A stretch of DNA of 64,000 nt from the NCBI RefSeq assembly GCF_015353075.1, contig NZ_CP064188.1:2213230-2277229 (forward strand), written 5' to 3'. Both the position numbers and the translations under genes were made by a program. The notes under the pieces were generated by a model. It had not been told where the DNA came from. It did not search any database and was given only the letters and a program-made list of their open reading frames with translations. Below, in pieces: positions 35,108 to 43,869 of the stretch. How positions within the stretch are numbered: the stretch's first letter is position 1; each line of letters starts with the position of its first letter. Source of the stretch: Rhizobium sp. 007 (GTDB lineage Bacteria > Pseudomonadota > Alphaproteobacteria > Rhizobiales > Rhizobiaceae).

Positions 35108-36501
35108 CTCAGCTCCTTCGCGCCGACATTGGACGGCGCTCGTTCAATTCCTTCCGAGGGGCGGACGGCGACAAAATATTCACCGGACCGCGTGCGGTTG
35201 ACGCGTTGCAACAGATCGGGCCAAGGATCGCCCGTCGTAAAGCGCTGGCGCATGAAACCGAGCAGATCGGCGATCTGCTGGTCGTTCAATGCCCCGGCAA
35301 AGCCGGGCATCACGGCGCTTGGCTCACCGTCGGCCGGTGGCAGGCCGAAAAGCACGACATTGACAATGTTTTGCGGATTGGGCGCGTTGACGGCGGTGCT
35401 GAGATTGAAATTCAGTCCTCCAAACGGCGCGGCGCGGCCGGCTTCATGACAAGTCGCACAAGCCGCGCCATAGATGGCTGCACCCGGATGAGAGGCAAGT
35501 TCGGCCGACGCCTTGTTCTCGTCAATCGCCGCCGTCACTATGCCATCTTGCTCCGGAACGAACTGCTTCTTCAGCTCTTCGCCCCTTCGAACGCGTTCGC
35601 CAGACGGTTCGCCCATGATCGAGGCGACATAGGCTGCGATTGCATTGATATCGCTGTCGGGAAGCGCACCGAGATTGCCGGTGACTTCAGCCATCGGACC
35701 ACGCGAGACGCCGTGGAACGCGTGGTAGCCATGACGCAGATAGAACGCGAGCGACTCCTTGTCCCACGGGATCGGCGAGGGGCTTTGCGCATTAATCGCA
35801 TAAGCCTGCCAGCCTTCCGCCTCGCCGCCGCCGAAGTGCCTGCCGCGCTCCTCGGCACCAAAGGCGTTGCGAGGCGTGTGGCAAGCGCCGCAGTGGCCAA
35901 GGCCTTCGGTAAGATAGGCGCCGCGGTTCCATTCCTCGCTTTTCTGCGGATCGGGCGCGAAGGCGCCCTTGTCGAAGAAGACCAGTTTCCAGGCGGCAAG
36001 GATGGGGCGGACATGCAGGAGGTACGGCAGCTCGTTTTTGGGTGCCGTCGCCTTGACGGGCGTGCGCGTCATCAAAAAGGCATAGAGTGCCTTGTTGTCC
36101 TCGTCGGTGACGCGGGTAAAATGATCATAGGGAAATGCCGGATAAAGATGATCGCCCTTTCGATCCACTCCTTCGCGCATGGCGCGCTGGAAGGCAGCCT
36201 CGCTCCAGCGTCCGATACCGGTTTCATCGTCCGGCGTGATGTTCGTCGAATAAATAATCCCGAAAGGCGTCGGCAGTTTAAGCCCCCCGGAAAAAGCTTC
36301 CCTTCCCGGGACCGTATGACAGGCGATACAGTTTCCGACCGCCGCGAGGCTGGCTCCCTTGGCGATCAGTGCGTTATCGAAGCGCATGGTCTTTGAAGGG
36401 TTTTGCGGCTTGATTTCGGGGCGCCAGGCAAGAAAAAAGAATGCGAGACCGAAAACGATGAAGAGGGTAAGGATCGTCGACAGCAGTCTGATGGCTCGCA
36501 T
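35104..36501 (-). CDS. Membrane-anchored tri-haem cytochrome c
   Basis: A 465-residue cytochrome with an N-terminal membrane helix (AIRLLSTILTLFIVFGLAFFFL) and three CXXCH haem sites: CIACH, CGACH and CATCH. This matches the cytochrome subunits of alcohol and aldehyde dehydrogenases. It is the first gene of the operon and transfers electrons from the molybdenum enzyme to ubiquinone or a terminal oxidase. The start MRAIRLL has GGGAGG about 13 bases upstream. Confidence 0.92.
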   Translation of the reverse strand: MRAIRLLSTILTLFIVFGLAFFFLAWRPEIKPQNPSKTMRFDNALIAKGASLAAVGNCIACHTVPGREAFSGGLKLPTPFGIIYSTNITPDDETGIGRWSEAAFQRAMREGVDRKGDHLYPAFPYDHFTRVTDEDNKALYAFLMTRTPVKATAPKNELPYLLHVRPILAAWKLVFFDKGAFAPDPQKSEEWNRGAYLTEGLGHCGACHTPRNAFGAEERGRHFGGGEAEGWQAYAINAQSPSPIPWDKESLAFYLRHGYHAFHGVSRGPMAEVTGNLGALPDSDINAIAAYVASIMGEPSGERVRRGEELKKQFVPEQDGIVTAAIDENKASAELASHPGAAIYGAACATCHEAGRAAPFGGLNFNLSTAVNAPNPQNIVNVVLFGLPPADGEPSAVMPGFAGALNDQQIADLLGFMRQRFTTGDPWPDLLQRVNRTRSGEYFVAVRPSEGIERAPSNVGAKELR

Positions 36502-36588
36502 TGCCGATATGACCCTCCCAGGAGTGCAAACCGAACTGCACAAAACGCAAGGAGCAGGAATTTGTTCCCGAAATAGGTGCTGGTATCG

Positions 36589-36843
36589 CTAGCGTTTGGC
36601 GATCGTGGCGCGCTCTTGAAGGATCCGAGCCTGGTCATTTTCGCTGGCGCGCATCAGACGTCCGGTGGCGCGCAGCATCGCGATCAGGTCAGTTCCATCG
36701 ATGGATGCCTTGGTCATCTGGAGCTGTTCGAACTCGGCCGCCGCCTGCTGCCAGTTTTCGGCCTCGCGCCCGCAGGGGCGTCCCTCCGCCTCCCATATGG
36801 CATATGCGCGCTGGCTGATCCAATCTTCCTTGTTGTAAACCAT
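36589..36843 (-). CDS. DUF2934 protein
   Basis: An 84-residue protein with the DUF2934 pattern (WISQRAYAIWEAEGRPCGREAENWQQA), followed by a helical tail. The start is ATG 36843; an upstream TTG is less likely. It lies on the same strand as the molybdenum dehydrogenase operon, 87 bases before it. Function unknown. The N-terminal motif closely matches the DUF2934 protein next to the sigma-factor gene. Confidence 0.75.
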   Translation of the reverse strand: MVYNKEDWISQRAYAIWEAEGRPCGREAENWQQAAAEFEQLQMTKASIDGTDLIAMLRATGRLMRASENDQARILQERATIAKR

Positions 36844-36995
36844 GACACCCAACTAAAATGGAGAGAAATATTCGTCTGAAGGTTGCCAGATTTCGCTTAC
36901 GGAGTTGTTACTTCGCCTCAGACCGGAAGCGCGGTTTGCGCGGTATCACGCGGGAAACAGCGCCGCTCAGATATTACTGTTGCCCAGCAACTGCC

Positions 36996-37394
36996 TCAAT
37001 CGGTCCGCTCGGCGAGCTCGATGAGGATGCCGTCGGGATCGCGCAGAAAAGCGACCTTGTGCAGAACCTCGGAGTTGTAAGCAAGACGCGGGCGCTCCTT
37101 CACCTCAACTCCGGCCGCTTCGAGCTTTGCGAAGGTTTCAGCGACGCTGCCGAACAGGAAGGTGAGGTGGCGCAGACCGGCGGCACCCTCGGGAACGTCG
37201 GCTGCCCGCACCGCCCCGCTTGCAGGCGCGAAGACCTCCAGCATGCCACCGCCGGCATCGAGAAAAGCAACGTGCGAGCCATCCGGCATCGTCTTGCGCA
37301 GATGCAGCCGAAGGCCGAGGAGGCCGCAATAAAAGGCGACGGCACGGTCCATATCGCTTACCGTCATGCCGATATGTTCAAAGGATTTCAGCAT
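36996..37394 (-). CDS. VOC family protein (glyoxalase/lactoylglutathione-lyase-like)
   Basis: A 132-residue VOC-fold protein. FEHIGMTVSDMDRAVAFYCGLLGLRL is the first beta-alpha-beta unit; HLTFLFGSVAETFAKLEAAG and VAFLRDPDGILIELAE form the second. The His and Glu metal ligands are in the expected places (H near residue 7, E near the C-terminus). GGGAGGAA precedes the ATG. Many VOC proteins are annotated as glyoxalase I without proof; the substrate is not known. Confidence 0.88.
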   Translation of the reverse strand: MLKSFEHIGMTVSDMDRAVAFYCGLLGLRLHLRKTMPDGSHVAFLDAGGGMLEVFAPASGAVRAADVPEGAAGLRHLTFLFGSVAETFAKLEAAGVEVKERPRLAYNSEVLHKVAFLRDPDGILIELAERTD

Positions 37395-37568
37395 TCAAAA
37401 TTCCTCCCACAGATAATCCTCGAGCTGACTGCGGTCCCTTGCCGCCGTCAAGACTAAATCGTGTGATGGCAATCGAAGGACTTGGCTTGCGGTCGATGAA
37501 ATCGAGCGCTATCTGGTTGGAAAAGCCACGACGTCACGACCTAACCATCGAAAGCCGGGAGGCAGGGC

Positions 37569-38213
37569 ATGCGCAAAGCGATCATCGTTTGGGGCGGCTG
37601 GCAGGGCCACGAACCGGAAGCATGCGCAAGCGTCGTCGGCGAACTTTTGCGGGAAGACGGCTTCTTAGTTGAAATCACCGGCGATCTCGACATCTTCGGC
37701 TCGCCGGTGATTGCTAAAGCCGATCTGCTTGTTCCGATCATCACCGGGGAGCAGTTGGAAAAGGCGCATGCCAATGCGCTGGTCATGGCTGTTCGTGACG
37801 GCCTTGGCCTCGGCGGTCATCATGGCGCACTCGCGACATCCTTCAAGGAGAGTGCGCCGTTCCGCTATGTTTCGGGCGTCACCTGGGTTTCTCATCCGGG
37901 CAACATCATCGACTTCCGCGTGAATGTGAGCCGACAAAACGATCCGCTGATGCAAGGCATTCCGGACTTCGACTACCACTCGGAGCAGTATTACCTGCAC
38001 TACGATCCATCCGTTGAAATTCTGGCGACCACCACGTTCACCGGCGAATATGACGAGGCGGCCCGCAATGTCGTAATGCCGGTGGTCTTCAAACGCCACT
38101 TTGGTGCGGGCCGCATCTTTTATTCGGCACTCGGCCATGTCGCAGCCGAATTCGACCATCCGTACATGCGTCTCATTCTTCGCCGCGGCCTTGCCTGGGC
38201 TGCACGCCGGTAG
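37569..38213 (+). CDS. ThuA domain protein (trehalose utilisation-like)
   Basis: A 214-residue ThuA-like protein with a class I glutamine-amidotransferase-like fold. It begins KAIIVWGGWQGHEP and contains GLGGHHGAL near the middle and YSALGHVAAEFDHPYMRLILRRGLAWAAR at the end. Members act in sugar catabolism beside ThuB, but the reaction is not established. It is convergent with the GntR gene and has no operon partner here. Confidence 0.88.
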   Translation: MRKAIIVWGGWQGHEPEACASVVGELLREDGFLVEITGDLDIFGSPVIAKADLLVPIITGEQLEKAHANALVMAVRDGLGLGGHHGALATSFKESAPFRYVSGVTWVSHPGNIIDFRVNVSRQNDPLMQGIPDFDYHSEQYYLHYDPSVEILATTTFTGEYDEAARNVVMPVVFKRHFGAGRIFYSALGHVAAEFDHPYMRLILRRGLAWAARR

Positions 38214-38242
38214 ACCCGCATGCAGTCCGGCACGCGCAACGG

Positions 38243-38878
38243 TCAGTTCTGAATGATGTGCTGCCTCACCAGTCGCTTGAGCTCTTCTGCGTCCTTGTGC
38301 TGAATGGCGTCGATCATCAGGTGATGTTCGCGGCCGGACTGTTCGATGCGGGCGCGTGTGCGCCATTGAGCGACGGGCGCCGAGGAGGTTCGCTGGCGAA
38401 TTTCCGCAATAAGGTCGACAAGCTCCTGATTGCCGCCAAGAACCAGAAGTTGCCTGTGAAAGGCGAGGTTGGCTTCGTAAAGCTCCAGCATCGTACCATC
38501 AAGGACCATCCGGTCGAAATGGAGCGCCAGCTTCCGGAGCGTGTCGAGATCGTCAGCAGAAGCATTCTTAACGATCGTGCCGGCAACCGCCGTCTCAAGA
38601 ATGATGCGGATTTCGCTTACCTCCCTGGCGCGGCGGCCGTCGGGCTCGTAGACGTGGTAGCCGCGATTGGGCACATGCTCGACCAGCCGCTTCTGCGCAA
38701 GGCGATCGAGCGCTCGGCGGACTTCCGGCCGCGTGCATTTGTAGCGTCGCTCGAGATCGATCTGCTTGAGCCAGGTGCCGGGAAGAAGCACGCCCGCCAG
38801 AATATCCTGGAGGACAAGATCGGTCACGTCTTTCGAATTTCCGATCTCCGGCTTCGGCCCCATCAAAACGTCTGCCAT
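38243..38878 (-). CDS. GntR family transcriptional regulator, FCD type
   Basis: A 211-residue regulator with an N-terminal winged helix (LQDILAGVLLPGTWLKQIDLERRYKCTRPEVRRALDRLAQKRLVEHVPNRGY region) and an FCD domain from about residue 80. A GGGAG site lies before the ATG. It is divergent from the peptidase/amino-acid import operon. The 30-bp palindrome at 38995-39024 lies between them and is its probable operator. Confidence 0.9.
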   Translation of the reverse strand: MADVLMGPKPEIGNSKDVTDLVLQDILAGVLLPGTWLKQIDLERRYKCTRPEVRRALDRLAQKRLVEHVPNRGYHVYEPDGRRAREVSEIRIILETAVAGTIVKNASADDLDTLRKLALHFDRMVLDGTMLELYEANLAFHRQLLVLGGNQELVDLIAEIRQRTSSAPVAQWRTRARIEQSGREHHLMIDAIQHKDAEELKRLVRQHIIQN

Positions 38879-38994
38879 TCAAGACTCCCTTTTTCGAAAC
38901 GGATATCACGGCGCCTTCAGTTTCTGTAGGCAGCCAGACAATTTCGACCCTGTTCAAATTTTATTCATGCCCACGCATTGCGCAAAAATCTTTT

Positions 38995-39024
38995 GTATCC
39001 TAAATTGGCGCCAATTTTGGATAC
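38995..39024. promoter_or_regulatory. 30-bp near-perfect palindrome, probable GntR operator
   Basis: The half site GTATCC-T-AAATTGGC is followed by its mirror GCCAATTT-T-GGATAC. Fourteen of fifteen positions pair; only the seventh from each end (39001 and 39018, both T) does not. The centre is at 39009/39010, about 45 bases before the first gene of the plus-strand operon, in the 174-base divergent gap. It is far longer than chance and is well placed to repress the operon. Confidence 0.7.
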
Positions 39025-39052
39025 TAAGCGATAAGAAGCCGTTTTGAAAGCC

Positions 39053-40477
39053 ATGAAAAACTCGGACAGCGTATGGGACATCGTCGAAGGCAAGCGCGAA
39101 ATCTTCTTTGCGCTCAGCGATCGCATCTGGGATCTGCCGGAAACGAACTATGAGGAATATCGCTCGTCAGACGAACATGCGCGGCTTCTGCAACAGGAAG
39201 GCTTTCGCGTCGAACGCGGCCTCGCCGGGATGCCGACAGCCGTCCTGGGAGAGGCCGGCGAGGGCGGACCGGTTATTGCAATTCTCGGCGAGTTCGACGC
39301 GCTGCCGGGCCTCAGCCAGGTGGCAGGCCTTGCCGAGCAGCGCGAAGCAATTGCCGGCGGCAATGGTCATGGTTGCGGTCATAACCTTTTAGGCGCCGGT
39401 TCAATGCTTGCGGCCGCTGCAGTCAAGGATTTCCTTGCACAGAACGGCCTGAAGGGACGCGTGCGCTACTATGGTTGCCCGGCCGAAGAAGGTGGCTCCT
39501 CCAAGGGCTTCATGGTGCGCGCCGGCGTCTTCGACGACGTCGATGTCGCCATTTCGTGGCACCCGGCTGCCTTTGCCGGCGTCAACAATCCGATCTCGCT
39601 TGCCTGCAACGAACTCAACTTCCATTTCACCGGCCGTGCCTCGCATGCCTCCGCGACACCGCACCTCGGCCGTAGTGCGCTCGATGCCGTCGAGCTGATG
39701 AATGTCGGCGTCAATTACATGCGCGAGCATATGCCATCGACGGCCCGCATTCATTATGCCGTGACCGATGCCGGAGGCGCTGCGCCAAACGTCGTCCAGG
39801 CCCGCGCGACCGTGCGCTATCTCATCCGCGCCCGCACTTTGCCCGAACTTTTGTCGCTTGTTGCGCGCGTCAAAAAAGTCGCCGAGGGGGCGGCGCTGAT
39901 GACCGAGACGTCGGTCCGCAGCGAGATCCTCAGCGGCGATGCGAACCTGGTCGGCAATACCCCGCTGGAAGAACGGATGTTTGCCCATCTCCAGCGTCTC
40001 GGCCCTCCCGTTTTTGACGAAAATGACAAACAAACCGCCCGCACGTTCCAGCAGACGATGAGTGCGGAGGATGTCGCGTCTTCCTATGCCCGCTTCGGCT
40101 TGAAACCGAATAAGGATCAACCGCTTTGCGAGGAGATAATCCCGCTGTATTCCGGAGACGGCTCTATCGTCGGCTCGACCGATGTCGGCAGCGTGAGCTG
40201 GGTCGTTCCGACCGTGCAGATGCGCGGCGCGACTTATGCGATCGGTACACCCGGCCATTCCTGGCAGCTTGTCGCACAGGGCAAGCTTCCGGCCGCCCAT
40301 AAGGGCACCGAACATGCAGCAAAGGTGATGGCAAGCACGGCCGTTGATCTGATCTGCGACCCGTCCCTCATCGATGCCGCCAAGGCCGACCTCAAAGCCC
40401 GCCTCGACGGGACACCCTTCGTCAATCCTATCCCGGATGACGTGCAGCCGCCGCTGCCGGAGAAACGACATGCCTGA
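39053..40477 (+). CDS. M20 family amidohydrolase, AbgB-like
   Basis: A 474-residue metal-dependent amidohydrolase. The M20 pattern is clear: AILGEFDALPGLSQ, GHGCGHNLLGAGS (metal His), GCPAEEGGSSKG (Glu-Glu with catalytic base) and ISWHPAAF. It most resembles AbgB and related hydrolases that cleave p-aminobenzoyl-glutamate or other N-acyl amino acids. It is cytoplasmic, with no signal peptide. First gene of an operon with a peptidase and an amino-acid importer. ATG 39053 is used; a TTG nine bases upstream is possible. Confidence 0.9.
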   Translation: MKNSDSVWDIVEGKREIFFALSDRIWDLPETNYEEYRSSDEHARLLQQEGFRVERGLAGMPTAVLGEAGEGGPVIAILGEFDALPGLSQVAGLAEQREAIAGGNGHGCGHNLLGAGSMLAAAAVKDFLAQNGLKGRVRYYGCPAEEGGSSKGFMVRAGVFDDVDVAISWHPAAFAGVNNPISLACNELNFHFTGRASHASATPHLGRSALDAVELMNVGVNYMREHMPSTARIHYAVTDAGGAAPNVVQARATVRYLIRARTLPELLSLVARVKKVAEGAALMTETSVRSEILSGDANLVGNTPLEERMFAHLQRLGPPVFDENDKQTARTFQQTMSAEDVASSYARFGLKPNKDQPLCEEIIPLYSGDGSIVGSTDVGSVSWVVPTVQMRGATYAIGTPGHSWQLVAQGKLPAAHKGTEHAAKVMASTAVDLICDPSLIDAAKADLKARLDGTPFVNPIPDDVQPPLPEKRHA

Positions 40478-42152
40478 CGAGCTCACACAACCCGATGTCG
40501 GGCGCCTGATGGCGCATCTTCGGGAGTTTTCCCGACGCGTCAAGCTGTCCGGAACGGCTGAGGAGCTGGAAAGTTTCGGCTACCTCAACCGGCAGATGAC
40601 AAGCTATGGCTATCGCACCGAGCTGCTGTTTCATGAGGCCTTCATCAGCCTGCCGGGACAGGCAAAGGTGGAAATCGACGGCGCAGCTCTTCGCTGCATC
40701 ACCCATTCGATGTCCGCTTCCAGCCCGCCTGCGGGCATCAGCGCCGAACTCGTTCATGTCGGCGAAGGCACCGAAGCCGATTTTTCGCAGGCCGAGGTGA
40801 CTGGAAAGATCGTTCTCGTGGATGGCATTGCAACCGAAGAGGTCGCGGCGCTGGCAAGTGCGGCCGGCGCGCGCGGCCAGCTCCATGTCAGTCCTACCGA
40901 GCATCTTTATGAAATGTGCGTTTCGCCCGTGTGGGGAAACCCCTCCCAGCATACCCGCGACCGCCTTCCTGCGACCGTGATCTGCTCGATCGACGCACAT
41001 GACGGCGCCGCGTTGCGCAAACGCCTTGCAGACGGCCAAACCGTCAAGGCCGTCTTGTTTGCCGAGGTCGACACCCGCTGGACCAAGACACCTTTGCTGG
41101 TAGCCGAGATGCCCGCCCCCGGTAAAGGGGCAGACGATCCGTTCATACTTTTGTCGGGTCATCACGACACCTGGCACTACGGCGTCATGGACAATGGCGG
41201 CGCGAATGCGACGATGCTGGAGGCAGCACGACTGCTGGGCGAAGCGGCGTCGAGCTGGAAGCGCGGGTTGCGCATCTGCTTCTGGTCGGGTCATTCGCAT
41301 GGGCGCTACTCCGGCTCAGCCTGGTATGCCGACGAATATTTCGATGATCTCGAGCGCCGTTGCGCCGTCCACGTCAATGTCGACTCGACGGGTGGGAAGG
41401 GCGCGGCGATTTTGAGCAATTCCAGCGTGATCGACGAACTCAGACCGCTGGCGGCCGAGGCGATCGAGAAAATCACCGGCCAGCGCCATGCCGGCCGACG
41501 TCACGGCCGCGCGGCCGACCAGTCCTTCTGGGGCATCGGTATTCCGTCGATGTTCGGCAGCCTGAGCCATCAGCCTCCCGGACCGATAAAGATGCTGACG
41601 GCGCTCGGTTGGTGGTGGCACACTGCCCATGACACCATCGACCATATCGACCCGGACAATCTGCGGCGCGACACACAGATCATCATCGAAGTTCTCGAGC
41701 GCCTGCTCATCTCCCCCGTTCTGCCACTGGACTACACGGCCTACGCCGCCTCGCTTGAAGAGGAGCTGACGCGGCTGAGTACCGCCATTGGCGGCCGCCT
41801 CGATCTTTCACCGATTGCCGGCGCGATTGCCGAGCTCCGGCGCAATGCCCAGGCAGTTCTGGCGGCGAGCGGTGGCTGCCTAAAGCAGGCCGAGCGTCTC
41901 AACGCAGCGCTGATGCGCGCGTCCCGCCAGCTCGTGCCACTGAACTATACGCGCGGCGATCGCTTCCATCACGATTCAGCTCTGCCGCATCCGCCTTGGC
42001 CGGCTTTGGAAGGCCTGCGCGAACTGGCCGGCCTGCCCGAGCACGCACCCGACACGGCATTTTATGTCGTTCATGCCCGGCAGACCCGCAATCGCATCGC
42101 CCACGCCCTTCGTAAGGCCAATGCCGCGTTGAGATCTGCATTTGATGCCTGA
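40470..42152 (+). CDS. M28-like metallopeptidase
   Basis: A 560-residue protein with an M28 aminopeptidase-like fold around an inserted PA-like domain. The first zinc-site segment LSGHHDTWHYGVMDNGGANATML (about residue 230) and the last one HTAHDTIDHIDPDN are present. The segment that normally has the catalytic Glu-Glu before GS reads WSGHSHGRYSGSAWY (residues about 272-286), so the usual acidic pair is not visible. No signal peptide is seen. The ATG overlaps the end of the M20 gene, implying coupled expression. It may hydrolyse the same imported conjugate. Confidence 0.85.
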   Translation: MPDELTQPDVGRLMAHLREFSRRVKLSGTAEELESFGYLNRQMTSYGYRTELLFHEAFISLPGQAKVEIDGAALRCITHSMSASSPPAGISAELVHVGEGTEADFSQAEVTGKIVLVDGIATEEVAALASAAGARGQLHVSPTEHLYEMCVSPVWGNPSQHTRDRLPATVICSIDAHDGAALRKRLADGQTVKAVLFAEVDTRWTKTPLLVAEMPAPGKGADDPFILLSGHHDTWHYGVMDNGGANATMLEAARLLGEAASSWKRGLRICFWSGHSHGRYSGSAWYADEYFDDLERRCAVHVNVDSTGGKGAAILSNSSVIDELRPLAAEAIEKITGQRHAGRRHGRAADQSFWGIGIPSMFGSLSHQPPGPIKMLTALGWWWHTAHDTIDHIDPDNLRRDTQIIIEVLERLLISPVLPLDYTAYAASLEEELTRLSTAIGGRLDLSPIAGAIAELRRNAQAVLAASGGCLKQAERLNAALMRASRQLVPLNYTRGDRFHHDSALPHPPWPALEGLRELAGLPEHAPDTAFYVVHARQTRNRIAHALRKANAALRSAFDA

Positions 42153-42186
42153 ACAGCGAACCGCAATAAAAAAGGGGAATGATGTC

Positions 42187-43041
42187 ATGAAAAGAAAGTA
42201 TCTGCTTTTCTTCGGTCTGGCGGCCGTTTTGAGCACGGCTGCAATTGCTGCCGAAGCCAAGGACTGGACACATGTGAAGGTCGGCATAGAAGGCGCCTTT
42301 CCACCCTGGAACATGATGGATTCCAGCGGCAAGCTCGCCGGCTTCGATGTCGACCTGATCAACGATCTGTGCGCCCGGGCCAAAGTGGAGTGTGAGCTCA
42401 CTCCCGGCGAGTGGACCGCCATGATCCCGAGCCTCAATGCCGGCAAGTTCGATCTGGTTATGACGCTTGGCATCAATGAAAAGCGCCGGCAGGTTGTCGA
42501 TTTCACCGTTCCATACGCCAGTGGCGTTGCAAGCTTCATTCTGCTGAAGAACGGTACTGTCGCTTTCCTGCCGATGACCGGACAGAAGCTCAACCTCAAC
42601 GACAAGAGCAAGGCCGATCCCGTCATGGCCAAGATCGGCGAGGCATTGGACGGCAAGACCGTCGGTGTTGTCCAGTCGACCAGCCAGGAACAATTGATCA
42701 ATGCTTACTTCGGCAGCAATGTCACGGTGCGCGCCTACAAGAATTCCGGCGAACGCGACCTCGACCTGAAGGCAGGCCGCATTGATGCCGGCTTTGACAG
42801 CGGCGTCTATGCGACCTCCGTACTTGCGAAATCTGGCAACGACGAACTGATGATGTCGGGACCGCTGATAAAGGGCGCCATGCTCGCCACGGAAGTCGCC
42901 CTTGGCATGCGCAAGGGCGAAGCAGATCTGAAGGCGAAATTCGACGAAGCCATCAAATCCGCTGCAAAGGACGGCACGATCAAGAAGCTCTCCGAACACT
43001 GGAGCAAGATCGACCTCACGCCATCCTTCGAGACGAATTGA
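42187..43041 (+). CDS. Amino-acid ABC transporter solute-binding protein 1
   Basis: A 284-residue periplasmic protein of the polar amino-acid (family 3) class. It starts with a signal peptide (MKRKYLLFFGLAAVLSTAAIAAEA). VKVGIEGAFPPWNMMDSSGKLAGFDVDLINDLCARA is the typical first lobe. AAGGGGA precedes the ATG. The ligand is probably an amino acid or opine-like conjugate. It is the first of two binding proteins in this importer operon. Confidence 0.92.
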   Translation: MKRKYLLFFGLAAVLSTAAIAAEAKDWTHVKVGIEGAFPPWNMMDSSGKLAGFDVDLINDLCARAKVECELTPGEWTAMIPSLNAGKFDLVMTLGINEKRRQVVDFTVPYASGVASFILLKNGTVAFLPMTGQKLNLNDKSKADPVMAKIGEALDGKTVGVVQSTSQEQLINAYFGSNVTVRAYKNSGERDLDLKAGRIDAGFDSGVYATSVLAKSGNDELMMSGPLIKGAMLATEVALGMRKGEADLKAKFDEAIKSAAKDGTIKKLSEHWSKIDLTPSFETN

Positions 43042-43051
43042 TCTTGATCCA

Positions 43052-43071
43052 GGCGGCGGCAGACCGTCGCC
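43052..43071 (+). terminator. Intra-operon hairpin
   Basis: GGCGGCGG pairs with CCGTCGCC (one G-U pair) around the loop CAGA, followed by TTATT. It lies between the binding-protein gene and the permeases. It may raise binding-protein mRNA relative to permeases. Confidence 0.45.
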
Positions 43072-43149
43072 TTATTCCGCCACCGACTTTTCCGTGATGG
43101 GTGACATGTCGTTTCCAGCTCCTCAAGAAAAATGCAAAAGGCAGGCGCC

Positions 43150-43869
43150 ATGAACCAGCCCGGCATCCTGGAACTGGTCAGTTTCGGCCCGGACGGCTGG
43201 GGCAAGGCACTGCTTGCCGGTGCATGGATGACAATTCTGATCGCACTTGCCGGCTATTCGATCGGCGCGGTTATCGGGTCCTTCGGAGCCTGGGCCAAGA
43301 TATCGGGAAGCCGCGGGCTTCGTATCGCAGCCGACACCTATACGACCGTGCTGCGCGGAATTCCCGATCTCCTGGTGATCTATCTCTTCTATTTCGGCGG
43401 CAGTGCCGTTGTCACCGCCGTCGGCCAGCTCTTTGGTGCCCAGGGCTTCGTCGGCTTTCCCGGCTTCCTCGCCGGGTCGCTCGCCGTCGCGGTCACCTCC
43501 GGGGCGCAGTTTACCGAGGTCTTCCGTGGCGCGTTCAAGGCGGTGCATGCCGGCGAGATCGAAGCGGCGATCGCGTGCGGCATGAGCCGATGGCTGCGCT
43601 TTCGGCGGATCGTCGCGCCGCTGACGCTGCGCCACGCACTGCCGGGGCTCGGCAATGTCTGGCAGGTGGTACTGAAGGAATCGGCGCTCGTCTCGATTAC
43701 CGGTGTCGCCGAGCTGTTGCGCCAGACCCAGGTGGCGGCGGGATCGACCGGCCTGCCATTCGATTTTTATCTCATCGCGGGCGCAATCTACCTGCTGATC
43801 TCGACGGTTTCCGGTCTCTTCATGCGCCGCGCCGAGCAGCACTTTTCGCGCGGTGTGAGGAGAAGCTGA
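43150..43869 (+). CDS. Amino-acid ABC transporter permease (HisQ type)
   Basis: A 239-residue permease with five hydrophobic segments and the conserved loop EAAIACGMSRWLRFRRIVAPLTLRHALPG. It starts at ATG 43150 after AAGGCAGG; an upstream in-frame ATG at 43132 is possible. Its stop TGA overlaps the start of the next permease by one base. Confidence 0.92.
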   Translation: MNQPGILELVSFGPDGWGKALLAGAWMTILIALAGYSIGAVIGSFGAWAKISGSRGLRIAADTYTTVLRGIPDLLVIYLFYFGGSAVVTAVGQLFGAQGFVGFPGFLAGSLAVAVTSGAQFTEVFRGAFKAVHAGEIEAAIACGMSRWLRFRRIVAPLTLRHALPGLGNVWQVVLKESALVSITGVAELLRQTQVAAGSTGLPFDFYLIAGAIYLLISTVSGLFMRRAEQHFSRGVRRS

